Assembly (NCBI GenBank): GCA_012270585.1
Contig: JAAXIB010000072.1
Span: 1 to 49,684 of the forward strand
DNA length: 49,684 nt
Reading direction: 5' to 3'
Source of the DNA: Nitrospirales bacterium
GTDB taxonomy: Bacteria; Nitrospirota; Nitrospiria; Nitrospirales; UBA8639
Shown here: piece by piece, positions 8,361 to 17,533 of the stretch
How positions within the stretch are numbered: position 1 is the stretch's first letter
How the letters are laid out: every line of letters starts with the position of its first letter
Notes under the pieces: model-generated
Told to the model about the DNA's origin: nothing
What the model saw: only the letters and a program-made list of their open reading frames with translations
Databases searched by the model: none
Position numbers and translations under genes: made by a program

Positions 8361-9812
8361 ATGCTTTTGACGTTGGAGAAGATGTCTCGACGGACACATC
8401 GCACGAATCCACACCCCCGGACATCCGGTCTCTCCGGGCAATCCGTGGCCGTGGTCGGGGCCGGCAAAAGCGGCGTGGCCGCGGCACGGTTGCTGGTTGT
8501 GCTCGGAGCCAACGTGTCGCTGGTCGATCACAAACCTGAAACGGAATGGGCGACGCGGTGGTCCGATGTGCACGAGTGGGGAGTTCACCCGTTTGGCGGA
8601 GAACGATTCGAGCAAGGGCTGGAAGCCGTTGACCTGGTGATCGTGAGTCCCGGCGTTTCTCCGGCCCTGGCGGCGTTCGACGCCGTGCGCCAGCGAGGCG
8701 TTCCCATTGTCGGCGAGGTCGAATTGGCCTCCTGGTTCTTTTCCGTCCCCGTCATTGGAGTCACCGGAACGAATGGAAAGAGCACCGTGGTGTCGCTGCT
8801 TGGGAAGCTTTTGCAGGAATGCGGATCCACTCCTTTTGTCGGCGGAAACCTGGGCATACCGTTAACGGAAGCCGCCTTGGCCGTGCATCAACACGAGTGC
8901 ATGGGTCCGGAGGAGCCGGCTCCTTTTCATGAAATCGTCGCCGAATTGTCGAGTTTTCAATTAGAAACGATCGACGGGTTTCACCCGCACGTCGCGGTGC
9001 TGCTCAATATCACCCCGGATCACCTGGATCGCCACCCGAGTTTTGACGACTATGCAAGGGCCAAAGCCAACATTTTTCGAAATCAAACCGCAGGGGACTT
9101 TGCCGTTCTCAATGCCGACGAGGCGCCAGTCCGCCACGTTCGAGATTCGCTGCAAGGGCAACTCATCGAATTCAGCGTGTTCAAGGAAGTGCCCAATGGC
9201 GTGTGGGTGGCCGGTGAGACGATCGTGTCTCGATGGAATGGACAACAGGACGAACTGATGCCGGTGCGCGACATTCCCCTTCCGGGAAATCACAACGTCT
9301 CCAACGTCCTCGCCGCCCTCGCCGTCGGCATGGTCAGGGGCTGTTCCCGGGACAGCATGAGACGGGCCGTCCGATCGTTTCAGGGGCTGCCCCACGTCTG
9401 TGAGGTCGTGCGTGAGCGACGAGGCGTCACGTTTATCAATGATTCCAAGGGGACGAACGTCGATGCCACACTGAAAGCCATCGCCAGTCTCCGGCAGCCG
9501 TTCGTCATCATTCTGGGGGGAAAAGAGAAAGGGGCAAGCGAGTTCGGTCGCTTGAAAGACGCACTCGAGTCGGGTGTCAAACACTGTATCGTGTTGGGGG
9601 AGTCGGCGGACACCATTGCCCGGGCCATTGAAGGCGCGGGGGCGATCAGCCGCGTATCCTCCTTGGCCGAAGGAGTCACTCTGGCTGCGGACCTCGCCAC
9701 ACCGGGTGACGCCGTGCTGTTTTCTCCGGCCTGTGCCAGTTTTGACATGTTCCGGGATTATCGTGATCGAGGTCAACAATTTCGCGATCTCGTGAATGTC
9801 TTGACTGATTGA
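8361..9812 (+). CDS. murD: UDP-MurNAc-L-alanine:D-glutamate ligase MurD
   Basis: Cytoplasmic Mur ligase that adds D-Glu. The 483-residue frame has a Rossmann-like N-terminus (VAVVGAGKSGVAAARLL), the P-loop GTNGKST at 136-142, LNITPDHLDRH, FINDSKGTNVDAT and the ending SPACASFDMFRDYRDRG, all typical. The first 20-25 residues (rich in Arg, His and Thr) are an extension beyond the usual start, so initiation at the ATG for Met8 (8382) is also possible. It sits 4 bases after mraY. Confidence 0.95.
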   Translation: MLLTLEKMSRRTHRTNPHPRTSGLSGQSVAVVGAGKSGVAAARLLVVLGANVSLVDHKPETEWATRWSDVHEWGVHPFGGERFEQGLEAVDLVIVSPGVSPALAAFDAVRQRGVPIVGEVELASWFFSVPVIGVTGTNGKSTVVSLLGKLLQECGSTPFVGGNLGIPLTEAALAVHQHECMGPEEPAPFHEIVAELSSFQLETIDGFHPHVAVLLNITPDHLDRHPSFDDYARAKANIFRNQTAGDFAVLNADEAPVRHVRDSLQGQLIEFSVFKEVPNGVWVAGETIVSRWNGQQDELMPVRDIPLPGNHNVSNVLAALAVGMVRGCSRDSMRRAVRSFQGLPHVCEVVRERRGVTFINDSKGTNVDATLKAIASLRQPFVIILGGKEKGASEFGRLKDALESGVKHCIVLGESADTIARAIEGAGAISRVSSLAEGVTLAADLATPGDAVLFSPACASFDMFRDYRDRGQQFRDLVNVLTD

Positions 9813-9830
9813 TGCTGAGGAACACCCACG

Positions 9831-11018
9831 ATGAGGCGCGTTCGCGGCAACAAGATAGAACTCCCCTTGGCCTGGAATTCCCGAACCGACAGACCCGCCT
9901 CGCGTCCCATGGACCGGACTGTTCTGGCGGTGACGTACATGTTGACCCTCATTGGGCTGGTTATCATGTTCAGCGCCAGCGGCGTGATGGCGGAAACACG
10001 GTACGGAGATGCGACGTTTTTTTTGAAGCGGCAGAGTCTTTGGCTGCTGTTGGGGCTCATGATCCTGCATTGGGTGGCTCAACGGGATTACAATATGTGG
10101 AAAATGCTCGCACCCTATGCCTTGGTCCTGACGTTCGTGCTGTTGGTCCTGGTCCTGATTCCCTTCCTGGGCACTCAAGTGAATGGAGCGCGTCGGTGGT
10201 TTCGCGTTGCGGGGTTTTCCGTCCAACCGGGAGAGATCGCCAAACTGTCCATCGTGTTGTACCTGGCTTCGTTTCTCGTCAGGAAAGAACAGGCCCTGGT
10301 CACCTTCAGTCGAGGGATGCTGGCTCCCCTGGCGGTTGTCGGGATGTTTGCGGGGTTGCTCCTGCTCGAACCCGATTTGGGAACGGCCGTGGTCCTGACG
10401 CTGCTCTTGTTCGGTCTGCTGTTTTTAGGCGGTGCCAGGATTCCGCATCTTCTCGTGATGGCCGCGCTTCTGCTCACCGTGGCGTACACGTTGATCATGC
10501 AGTCCGATTATCGCCGTCGCCGGCTGTTGAATTTTATAGACCCCTGGCAGGATCCGACCGATGCCGGCTTCCAACTCACGCAATCGTTTGTCGCGTTGGG
10601 GAACGGCGGGTTGTTCGGCGTGGGATTGGGTGAAGGGCGACAGAAATTGTTTTTTCTGCCTGAGGCGCACGCGGATTTTGTGCTGGCTCTGGTTGGGGAG
10701 GAACTTGGGTTTCTCGGGACGGGGTTACTGATCGGATTATTCGCGGTCCTGATCGTCAAGGGGTTCCAAATTGCAGGACGGGCTCCCGACGCCTTTGGCC
10801 GCCATTTGGCTGGTGGAGTGACCCTGTTGGTCGGGATACAGGTGCTCATCAACATGAGCGTGGTGTCCGGTCTGTTGCCGACGAAAGGATTGACGCTGCC
10901 TTTTGTGAGCTATGGAGGATCTTCGTTAATCGTGAGTCTGATGGCGATCGGCATTTTGCTCAGCATTTCCCGGGCCGGTCCAACGGACCAGCCTCTTTCT
11001 TCGTTCGGGATGGGATGA
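9831..11018 (+). CDS. ftsW: Peptidoglycan glycosyltransferase FtsW (SEDS family)
   Basis: Multi-span inner-membrane protein that polymerises lipid II at the septum together with FtsI. The 395 residues include about ten membrane segments after a short basic N-terminus. SEDS landmarks are MFSASG, the extracytoplasmic NGARRWF, EPDLGTAVV, and EEHADFVL-type and GGSS motifs (LPEAHADFVLALVGEELGF and PFVSYGGSSL). FtsW is preferred to RodA by position in the cluster. Its stop overlaps the murG ATG by 4 bases. Confidence 0.93.
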   Translation: MRRVRGNKIELPLAWNSRTDRPASRPMDRTVLAVTYMLTLIGLVIMFSASGVMAETRYGDATFFLKRQSLWLLLGLMILHWVAQRDYNMWKMLAPYALVLTFVLLVLVLIPFLGTQVNGARRWFRVAGFSVQPGEIAKLSIVLYLASFLVRKEQALVTFSRGMLAPLAVVGMFAGLLLLEPDLGTAVVLTLLLFGLLFLGGARIPHLLVMAALLLTVAYTLIMQSDYRRRRLLNFIDPWQDPTDAGFQLTQSFVALGNGGLFGVGLGEGRQKLFFLPEAHADFVLALVGEELGFLGTGLLIGLFAVLIVKGFQIAGRAPDAFGRHLAGGVTLLVGIQVLINMSVVSGLLPTKGLTLPFVSYGGSSLIVSLMAIGILLSISRAGPTDQPLSSFGMG

Positions 11019-12124
11019 ACGTGGTGATTGCAGCAGGTGGCACGGGAGGACATTTTTACCCGGCTCTCGCATTAGCCGAAGAGTTTTGTCGTCAAGCGGC
11101 CGATACGTCCGTGACGTTGGTGGGGACGGGTCGAGCCCTTGAGCAGACGATGATGGCCAATGCACCATGGCGGATGGAAACTCTTCGAGTGCAGGGAGTG
11201 GTGGGTCGGGGGATGGTGTCTTCGATCAGGGCGCTTCTGTTGATTCCGGGAGCGGTTTGGCGAAGTCTCCGCTTGTTGCGCACGTCCAAAGCGGATCTCG
11301 TCGTCGGCACCGGTGGCTACATGAGTCCACCGGTGGTCTTCGCGGCGTTGTTGTTGGGAATCCCGCGAGCCGTGGTGGAACTGAACGCGGTCCCGGGAAT
11401 AGCCAACCGCGTCTTGGGGACCTTGGCCAACCGGATTTTTGTTTCGTTCGAACGCGCGACGCCGTATTTTCGCGCCGACAGGGTTTCCGTGGTGGGAACC
11501 CCGTTGCGAAGAGCGTTTGTCGCGACGCCACCGTGCCCTGGATCAGGCCGGATCGACACGCTGTTGGTCTGTGGCGGCAGTCAAGGTGCACAAGCCATGA
11601 ACTCCATTGTGCTCGAAGCCGTTCAGGCCTCTTCTCTGATTCGGAGCCGGGTCAAGGTGATTCATCAGTCGGGACTGAACGACTTCGATCGTGTTTCTCA
11701 AGGGTATCGAAAGATGAACGTGGAGGCGGAAGTGGTTCCTTTTGTCGAGGATATGCCACGGACGCTTTGCCGGGCGGATCTGGTAATCTGTCGATGCGGG
11801 GCCTTGACGTTGTCGGAAATCGCCGCCTGTGCCAAGCCCTCCATCCTCATTCCTTTTCCTCAGGCGACGCACAATCACCAGGAAGCCAACGCCCGCGTCG
11901 TGGAGCGGGCGGGGGCGGGCATTGTGCTGCTTCAGCCTGCGCTGACCGGAGCTAGGTTGGCCGATGAGATTGAGGGGTTGCTTCATCACCCGGACCGTGT
12001 TCGACTCATGGCGGAACAAAGCTTGCGTTTGCGAAACACCGATTCGGCCGAGACAATGGTTCATGAGTGTTATCGGTTGTTGGGGGAAAATCCCCCTGAG
12101 CGTACGATGACGGACGGTGTTTAG
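11015..12124 (+). CDS. murG: UDP-GlcNAc:lipid I GlcNAc-transferase MurG
   Basis: Peripheral membrane glycosyltransferase (GT28) converting lipid I to lipid II. The 369 residues have the N-terminal glycine loop GGTGGHFYPALALAEE, GTGGYMSPPV, the second-domain loop VCGGSQGA, and the donor-binding RCGALTLSEIAACAKPSILIPFPQATHNHQEANA. It overlaps ftsW by 4 bases and the next gene by 8 bases, an unusually tight packing. Confidence 0.96.
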   Translation: MNVVIAAGGTGGHFYPALALAEEFCRQAADTSVTLVGTGRALEQTMMANAPWRMETLRVQGVVGRGMVSSIRALLLIPGAVWRSLRLLRTSKADLVVGTGGYMSPPVVFAALLLGIPRAVVELNAVPGIANRVLGTLANRIFVSFERATPYFRADRVSVVGTPLRRAFVATPPCPGSGRIDTLLVCGGSQGAQAMNSIVLEAVQASSLIRSRVKVIHQSGLNDFDRVSQGYRKMNVEAEVVPFVEDMPRTLCRADLVICRCGALTLSEIAACAKPSILIPFPQATHNHQEANARVVERAGAGIVLLQPALTGARLADEIEGLLHHPDRVRLMAEQSLRLRNTDSAETMVHECYRLLGENPPERTMTDGV

Positions 12125-13490
12125 AAAGATTCGGCATATTCATCTCGTGGGGATCGGTGGGAGTGGGATGAGCGGCATCGCGGAGGTGTTGTTGACGCTG
12201 GGCTATCACGTCACGGGATCCGACGTGGCCCCGTCCGACAATACGCGACGGTTGGAAACCTTGGGGGGAAAAATTTCAATCGGGCATGACGCTTCCCACG
12301 TGGAAGGGGCGCAAGTGGTGGTGATCTCTTCAGCCGTTCAGGCCTCGAACCCGGAAGTGATGGCTGCGAAAAAGAGAGTCATCCCGGTGATCCCGCGGGC
12401 CGAAATGCTGGCGGAACTCATGCGACTCAAATTCGGAGTGGCAATTGCCGGTGCTCACGGGAAAACCACCACGACATCCATTGTCGCGTCGGTGTTGGCG
12501 CATGCCGGCCTTGATCCGACGTTCGTGGTGGGGGGGAAGGTGAATGCCATGGGCACTCATGCCCGGTTGGGTCGAAGTGACTTGCTCATTGCCGAAGCTG
12601 ATGAAAGTGACGGGTCGTTTCTTCGACTGTCCCCTGCGATTGCGGTGGTGACGAATATCGATCGCGAGCATATCGACCACTATCGATCCATGGATCGACT
12701 GAAAGCGATTTTTTTGGAATTCGTCAACAAAATTCCCTTTTATGGGGTGGCTATCCTGTGCGCGGATGACGTGCATCTTCGCGCGATGCTGCCTCAGGTG
12801 CAGAAGCGATATGTCACCTATGGCCGGGAGGCCTCAGACTCCTTGCCGGATTTGTGTGCCACGGACATAGAAATCAGGGGACGGACCACGAATTTTCGCG
12901 TTCAATTTCGCGAACAGAAATTAGGCCCCTTTCGACTCAATATTCCGGGTGTCCACAACGTGTCCAATGCGTTGGCCGCGATCGGGGTCGGTTTGGAACT
13001 GGATGTTCCACTGGACTTGATTCGTGCCGGCGTCGCCTCATTCTCCGGTGTAGAACGGCGATTTCATATCCGTGGAGAAAAAGGGGGCGTAGCGGTCGTG
13101 GACGATTACGGCCATCACCCTACGGAAATCCGGGTGACCCTGGCCGCGGCCAGGGCCGTATGGTCGGGGCGATTGGTGGTGATCTTTCAGCCCCACCGGT
13201 ACAGTCGAACGCACGATCTGCTGGATGAATTTGCGAACGCCTTCGAGCAAGCGGACATCCTGTACGTGACGCCGATTTACGCGGCGGGCGAAGCGTCGAT
13301 CGAAGGCGTGTCCGGGGAAATCTTGGCCGAACGAATCCGGGCCATGGGACACCCGGCCGTTCATTGGGTGGAGAACCAAGACGTGTTGGTCGATCGACTG
13401 GTCTCGGAACTTCGACCTGGTGATACGGTGCTTACGTTGGGTGCCGGAGACGTGTGGAAGGTGGGGTTGGGGTTGTTGGAGTCGTTGTGA
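12117..13490 (+). CDS. murC: UDP-N-acetylmuramate:L-alanine ligase MurC
   Basis: First Mur ligase of the pathway, adding L-Ala to UDP-MurNAc in the cytoplasm. The 457 residues begin with HIHLVGIGGSGMSGIAEVL, then the P-loop AHGKTTTT (113-120), EADESDGSFL, TNIDREHIDHY, DDYGHHPTEI and the C-terminal FQPHRYSRT. The start is a GTG at 12117 within the end of murG (8-base overlap), the only start that preserves the conserved N-terminus. Confidence 0.95.
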   Translation: MFRKIRHIHLVGIGGSGMSGIAEVLLTLGYHVTGSDVAPSDNTRRLETLGGKISIGHDASHVEGAQVVVISSAVQASNPEVMAAKKRVIPVIPRAEMLAELMRLKFGVAIAGAHGKTTTTSIVASVLAHAGLDPTFVVGGKVNAMGTHARLGRSDLLIAEADESDGSFLRLSPAIAVVTNIDREHIDHYRSMDRLKAIFLEFVNKIPFYGVAILCADDVHLRAMLPQVQKRYVTYGREASDSLPDLCATDIEIRGRTTNFRVQFREQKLGPFRLNIPGVHNVSNALAAIGVGLELDVPLDLIRAGVASFSGVERRFHIRGEKGGVAVVDDYGHHPTEIRVTLAAARAVWSGRLVVIFQPHRYSRTHDLLDEFANAFEQADILYVTPIYAAGEASIEGVSGEILAERIRAMGHPAVHWVENQDVLVDRLVSELRPGDTVLTLGAGDVWKVGLGLLESL

Positions 13491-13522
13491 ACCTGTGGAG
13501 CAGACTGCTGGGGAAGTGAGAC

Positions 13523-14443
13523 GTGCTGACCGTGTCGAACCATCATCATTTGAAAACGGCTCTGTCGGGGGTCCGCGGAGAGGTCGTGTTTGACGCGCCG
13601 TTGGCGGAGTTGACGTCGCTCCGCATCGGGGGACCGGCCGACGCGTTCGTCAGTCCGGAAGACGTCCATGACGTGTGTCGGATCGTTCATCAAGCGTATG
13701 AGGCTCAGATTCCCATCATGGTGTTGGGGGGAACGAATCTGTTGGTACAGGACGGCGGCATTCGAGGCCTGGTCTTGAGTTTGTCCAAAATGGCGGCCAT
13801 TGAAAAAGAAGACGACCGGCTCGTGTTCGCCGAAGCCGGCGCGCGGATGCCGACGCTGCTGGGGTTTGCCGTGCATCATGCGTTGTCGGGTCTCGAATGG
13901 GCGGCCGGCATCCCCGGGACCGTCGGCGGCGCGGTCGTGATGAATGCCGGGACCAAGCTGGGAGTAATGCAAAACTGTTTGGACGCCGTTCAAATGGTGA
14001 ATCCCGAGGGCCGGCTAATGACTTATTCTGCGGCGGACGTCTCTTTTGCGTATCGTTCCGTCAGCCTGCCCGACGGCATTGTGGTGGGGGCGTGGCTTCG
14101 TCTCACCCCGGCCTCCAGAGAAACCATTGAATCACGCACCAAGTCCTATCTGCAGTACCGAAAGCGATCGCAACCCCTCTCGCAACCCAATGCCGGGTCG
14201 GTGTTTAAAAATCCCCAGGGAACCACGGCCGGCCGGCTTATTGAAGAAGCCGGCCTGAAGGGGTACCGGGTGGGGGACGCGCAAGTGTCGCCCAAACATG
14301 CCAATTTTATCGTCAATCTCGGACGCGCGCGCTCCACGGACGTGCTGCGGCTCATCGAAACGATCCGGCAAGCAGTCTTGCGGCAAACGGGCATCAGGTT
14401 GGAGTTGGAATGGAAAGTGGTGGGCGAGAATGAGGTTCCTTAG
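13523..14443 (+). CDS. murB: UDP-N-acetylenolpyruvoylglucosamine reductase MurB
   Basis: FAD-dependent reductase completing UDP-MurNAc synthesis. The 306 residues show LTSLRIGGPAD, LGGTNLLV, GLEWAAGIPGTVGGAVVMNAG (FAD/substrate contacts), YRKRSQPLSQPNAGSVFKNP with the catalytic Ser, and AGLKGYRVGDAQVSPKHANF. It lacks the extra insertion of type I enzymes, as in short type II MurB proteins. The GTG start at 13523 follows murC by 32 bases. Confidence 0.94.
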   Translation: MLTVSNHHHLKTALSGVRGEVVFDAPLAELTSLRIGGPADAFVSPEDVHDVCRIVHQAYEAQIPIMVLGGTNLLVQDGGIRGLVLSLSKMAAIEKEDDRLVFAEAGARMPTLLGFAVHHALSGLEWAAGIPGTVGGAVVMNAGTKLGVMQNCLDAVQMVNPEGRLMTYSAADVSFAYRSVSLPDGIVVGAWLRLTPASRETIESRTKSYLQYRKRSQPLSQPNAGSVFKNPQGTTAGRLIEEAGLKGYRVGDAQVSPKHANFIVNLGRARSTDVLRLIETIRQAVLRQTGIRLELEWKVVGENEVP

Positions 14444-14466
14444 CCTGCTGATACAGTGAAGGGACC

Positions 14467-15420
14467 ATGCCATTAACCTCGGACCACATAGGAGTTCTCA
14501 TGGGAGGACGGTCGGCGGAGCGTGAGATTTCCTTGAAAACCGGACAGGCGGTGTATGCCGCGTTGATTCGAAAAGGATATGCCGCCACCCGTATCGACGT
14601 AGACGTCTCATTGCCGCTCAAGCTTCGGGCGCGCAACGTTCAGATGGCCTTTCTCGCCCTGCATGGCCGGGGCGGAGAGGATGGAACGGTGCAGGGCCTC
14701 TTGGAGGTCATGGGCATTCCGTATACCGGCTCGGGAGTCCAAGCCAGCGCCATGGGCATGAATAAACCGGTGACCAAGGCTTTCGTGCGAATGCATGGGG
14801 TTCCCATAGCGCCCGGTGTGGTCATGCAGCGGACCGGCAACAGGACAATGCCGACGCAACTGTCTTGGCCCCTGGTCGTCAAACCCGCCAACGAGGGCTC
14901 CACGGTGGGCGTGTCGGTCGTGCGAAAGCCCTCACAGTGGAAGGGCGCGCTGAAGCAGGCCTTTGAACGCGATCATGAAGTGCTCGTGGAATCGTTTGTC
15001 GACGGCCGTGAAATCGCCGTGTCCGTGTTGGACGGCGAAGCCTTACCCCCGATCGAAATTGTCGCGCCCAATGCGTTTTATGACTATGCCGCCAAATATG
15101 AGAAATCCGAAACGCGTTACCTCTGTCCGGCCCCTGTTACCAAAGGCCAGGAGCAACGGGTGAAAGCCTTGGCGGTTCTGGCCTACCGGGTGCTGGGATG
15201 TGCCGGCGCAGCCAGAATTGATTTCCGGCTCAACCGGTCCGGCAAGCCCGTTTTTTTGGAAATCAACACGATCCCCGGGATGACCCGGAGGAGCTTGTTG
15301 CCCATGTCTGCGGCCCGGGCCGGTATTGATTACGATTCTCTGACGGAACGTATTTTACGGTCCGGGCTGGCGCGGCAATCGAGTTGGAGGACAACGAGGG
15401 AGAGGAAAGGGCGGGCATGA
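14467..15420 (+). CDS. ddl: D-alanine:D-alanine ligase
   Basis: ATP-grasp ligase making the D-Ala-D-Ala used by MurF. The 317 residues contain the N-terminal VLMGGRSAEREISLKTG, LHGRGGEDGTVQGLLE, YTGSGVQASAMGMNKP, the ATP-grasp core PLVVKPANEGSTVGVSVV, and the metal-binding FLEINTIPGMT. The family's length is normally 300-320. The TGA stop overlaps the ftsQ ATG (ATGA). Confidence 0.95.
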   Translation: MPLTSDHIGVLMGGRSAEREISLKTGQAVYAALIRKGYAATRIDVDVSLPLKLRARNVQMAFLALHGRGGEDGTVQGLLEVMGIPYTGSGVQASAMGMNKPVTKAFVRMHGVPIAPGVVMQRTGNRTMPTQLSWPLVVKPANEGSTVGVSVVRKPSQWKGALKQAFERDHEVLVESFVDGREIAVSVLDGEALPPIEIVAPNAFYDYAAKYEKSETRYLCPAPVTKGQEQRVKALAVLAYRVLGCAGAARIDFRLNRSGKPVFLEINTIPGMTRRSLLPMSAARAGIDYDSLTERILRSGLARQSSWRTTRERKGRA

Positions 15421-16181
15421 GCCGAGAAAACCGATCACTTCGGCAGGAGTCATTGTCGCGAAGGTGGTGGATCCGGATGGTTCAAGGAGGGCTGCTCGGC
15501 ATCCTGGTGACCTTCTGCATGATAGGCTATCAGTGGATTCCATCAGCCGTGGCCGGTTTGTTGGCCATTGAGCGTGTTTCCATCTCCGGCACCAATCAAC
15601 TCGATCGTCGAGTCGTGCTGTCGTTGCTGGATTTACCCGAGGATTGTTCGTTGCTGTCGGTGGATCTCTCAAGCCTGGAACGGAAAGTGGAGGCTCATCC
15701 TGCAGTGGCGTCCGCGTCGGTGGGGCGAGTTCTTCCCCACACCCTGACGGTGATCGTGGTCGAGCGAAAGCCGGCCGCGTTGTTTCAACACGCAGACGGA
15801 ACGTTTTTTTTGGACAAAGAAGGAGTGGCGTTGTCCCTTGTGCCGGACAGGCCGGCGGGAACGTTGCCCGAACTTGAGGGGCTTTCGGCGGTGAAAATTT
15901 TGGGCGGAGACCCCGAGACGCAAGCTCAGGCTCGGAGAGGGCTCCGCTTCGCCAAGCACCTGCAGCGTCACGTTGGCCGCGCCGTGAGCGTCGATGTGAG
16001 TGATGCACGGTTCATGGTCGGGAAAACCGGCGACCTGGTTTTTCGGGTGAAGAACGAATTCCCAGACATGTGGCAGCCGTATCTCGATTTGGAGCCGTCC
16101 CTTCGAGAGCGTTTCCGTCAAGGATCGCATGAGATTGATTTACGGTTTGCTGGCAAGGTGATCGTTCGAAAGAAAGGGTGA
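15417..16181 (+). CDS. ftsQ: Cell division protein FtsQ (POTRA domain)
   Basis: Bitopic divisome protein of 254 residues. It has a basic cytoplasmic N-terminus, one membrane segment at about residues 22-38, then a periplasmic POTRA domain (from about 48, IERVSISGTNQLDRRVV) and the FtsQ beta domain (VERKPAALFQHADGTFFLDK...). It bridges FtsL/FtsB to the rest of the divisome. I chose the ATG at 15417 overlapping the ddl stop; a TTG at 15384 in the same frame would lengthen the overlap without a clear gain. Confidence 0.88.
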   Translation: MSRENRSLRQESLSRRWWIRMVQGGLLGILVTFCMIGYQWIPSAVAGLLAIERVSISGTNQLDRRVVLSLLDLPEDCSLLSVDLSSLERKVEAHPAVASASVGRVLPHTLTVIVVERKPAALFQHADGTFFLDKEGVALSLVPDRPAGTLPELEGLSAVKILGGDPETQAQARRGLRFAKHLQRHVGRAVSVDVSDARFMVGKTGDLVFRVKNEFPDMWQPYLDLEPSLRERFRQGSHEIDLRFAGKVIVRKKG

Positions 16182-16189
16182 GCAAGCTC

Positions 16190-17431
16190 ATGGCCAAAAA
16201 AGAACACATCGTTGTCGGGCTTGATATTGGAACAACCAAAATCTGCGCCGTCGTGGCTCAGGTGACACCTGGTGAGGGGGTCAACATCATCGGTGTGGGA
16301 TCGAGTCCATCCCGGGGGCTTCGAAAAGGCGTCGTCGTGAATATTGACAGCACCGTGGAGTCGATCAAAAAGGCAGTGGAAGAAGCCGAGTTGATGGCGG
16401 CCGTCCAAATCAATTCGGTCTACATTGGCATCGCCGGCAGTCATATTTCCAGTGAGACGGCAAAGGGAGTGGTGGCGCTCAAACGGGGTGAGGTTTTTCG
16501 AGCCGACGTGTATCGGGCCATCGAGACGGCCAAGGCCGCGGCCGTGGTGCCGCCGGAACGACGGGTGCTGCACGTGTTGCCTCGAGAGTTTATCGTGGAT
16601 GACCAGGAAGGCATTCAAGAGCCGGTCGGTATTTCCGGCACGAGGTTGGAGGTCGACGTGCACATTGTCACCGGTGCGATCCCGCCGGCCAGAAATCTCA
16701 TGAAATGCGTCAATCGCGCCGGGCTCGATGTGGTCGACATCGTCTTACAGCCTCTGGCCTCAAGTGAAGCCGTCCTCACGGACGAAGAAAAAGAGTTGGG
16801 GATCGCCATGGTCGATCTCGGGGGAGGGACATCCGATTTGGCCATTTTCTCCGATGGGACGATTTGCCACTCGGCGGTCTTGCCGGTAGGCGGTCGGCAT
16901 ATTACGACCGACCTGCAAATCGGGCTGCGTACCTCACTCGCCGATGCGGAAAAAATCAAGGTGCGTTACGGGGCAGCTCTGGTCAACATGGTGAAAGATA
17001 CGGAAGTCGTGGAGGTCCCGAGTGTCGGCGGCCGTCCCCCGCACCACATGAGCAGGAGAGAAATTGCCGAAATCATCCAACCGCGGGTGGAGGAAATCTT
17101 TGAATTGGTCCTGAATGAAATTCGCCGATCAGGCTACGAGGGCAAACTGGCCGCGGGAGTGGTGATTACCGGAGGCACGTCGATGCTGGAAGGCATGCCG
17201 GATGCGGCCGAACTCGGGCTGGATCTGCCGGGGAGACGCGGCGTCCCGTCCGGCGTGGGTGGCTTGCGGGACATTGTGAGCAATCCCATGTTTTCCACGG
17301 GGGTCGGTCTCATTTTGCACGCGCATCGAACGGACCAGGAATTCGAATTCGTTGGCGGGGGCAGGAAAGCCGGGAATGGTTTGGGGGGTGTTTTGGGTCG
17401 TATGAAGAGTTGGGTCCTCAACCTTTTCTAA
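16190..17431 (+). CDS. ftsA: Cell division protein FtsA
   Basis: Actin-like ATPase that tethers FtsZ filaments to the inner membrane. The 413 residues start MAKKEHIVVGLDIGTTKICA (phosphate 1 loop), followed by the SHS2/1C region, VDLGGGTSDLAIF (phosphate 2), VVITGGTSMLEG and a C-terminal amphipathic tip (GRMKSWVLNLF) for membrane binding. An in-frame GTG at 16178 overlaps the ftsQ stop and is an alternative start adding four residues. I prefer the ATG at 16190 for its match to the family N-terminus. Confidence 0.94.
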   Translation: MAKKEHIVVGLDIGTTKICAVVAQVTPGEGVNIIGVGSSPSRGLRKGVVVNIDSTVESIKKAVEEAELMAAVQINSVYIGIAGSHISSETAKGVVALKRGEVFRADVYRAIETAKAAAVVPPERRVLHVLPREFIVDDQEGIQEPVGISGTRLEVDVHIVTGAIPPARNLMKCVNRAGLDVVDIVLQPLASSEAVLTDEEKELGIAMVDLGGGTSDLAIFSDGTICHSAVLPVGGRHITTDLQIGLRTSLADAEKIKVRYGAALVNMVKDTEVVEVPSVGGRPPHHMSRREIAEIIQPRVEEIFELVLNEIRRSGYEGKLAAGVVITGGTSMLEGMPDAAELGLDLPGRRGVPSGVGGLRDIVSNPMFSTGVGLILHAHRTDQEFEFVGGGRKAGNGLGGVLGRMKSWVLNLF

Positions 17432-17458
17432 GGGGATGGTGCATACAATTTTCAGACA

Positions 17459-17503
17459 CCACGCTTGCGGGAGATCAGCAATGGTTGATCCGGCCAGGCG
17501 TGG
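17459..17503 (+). promoter_or_regulatory. Nested inverted repeat in the ftsA-ftsZ spacer
   Basis: The 102-base gap before ftsZ holds an outer pair CCACGC (17459-17464) / GCGTGG (17498-17503) and an inner pair GATCA (17473-17477) / TGATC (17486-17490). Together they could form one long stem-loop in the mRNA just ahead of the ftsZ ribosome-binding site (AAGGAGG near 17521). There is no U-run, so it is not an ordinary terminator. A control or processing role is inference. Confidence 0.4.
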
Positions 17504-17533
17504 GGCTCGGGTTTCATAAAAAGGAGGCGTTCC

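Noticed and set aside
8961..10226. Minus-strand open frame of 421 codons across murD-ftsW
   Set aside because: Its His/Gln/Arg-rich translation has no domain and it opposes two certain genes; a shadow of GC-rich codon use.
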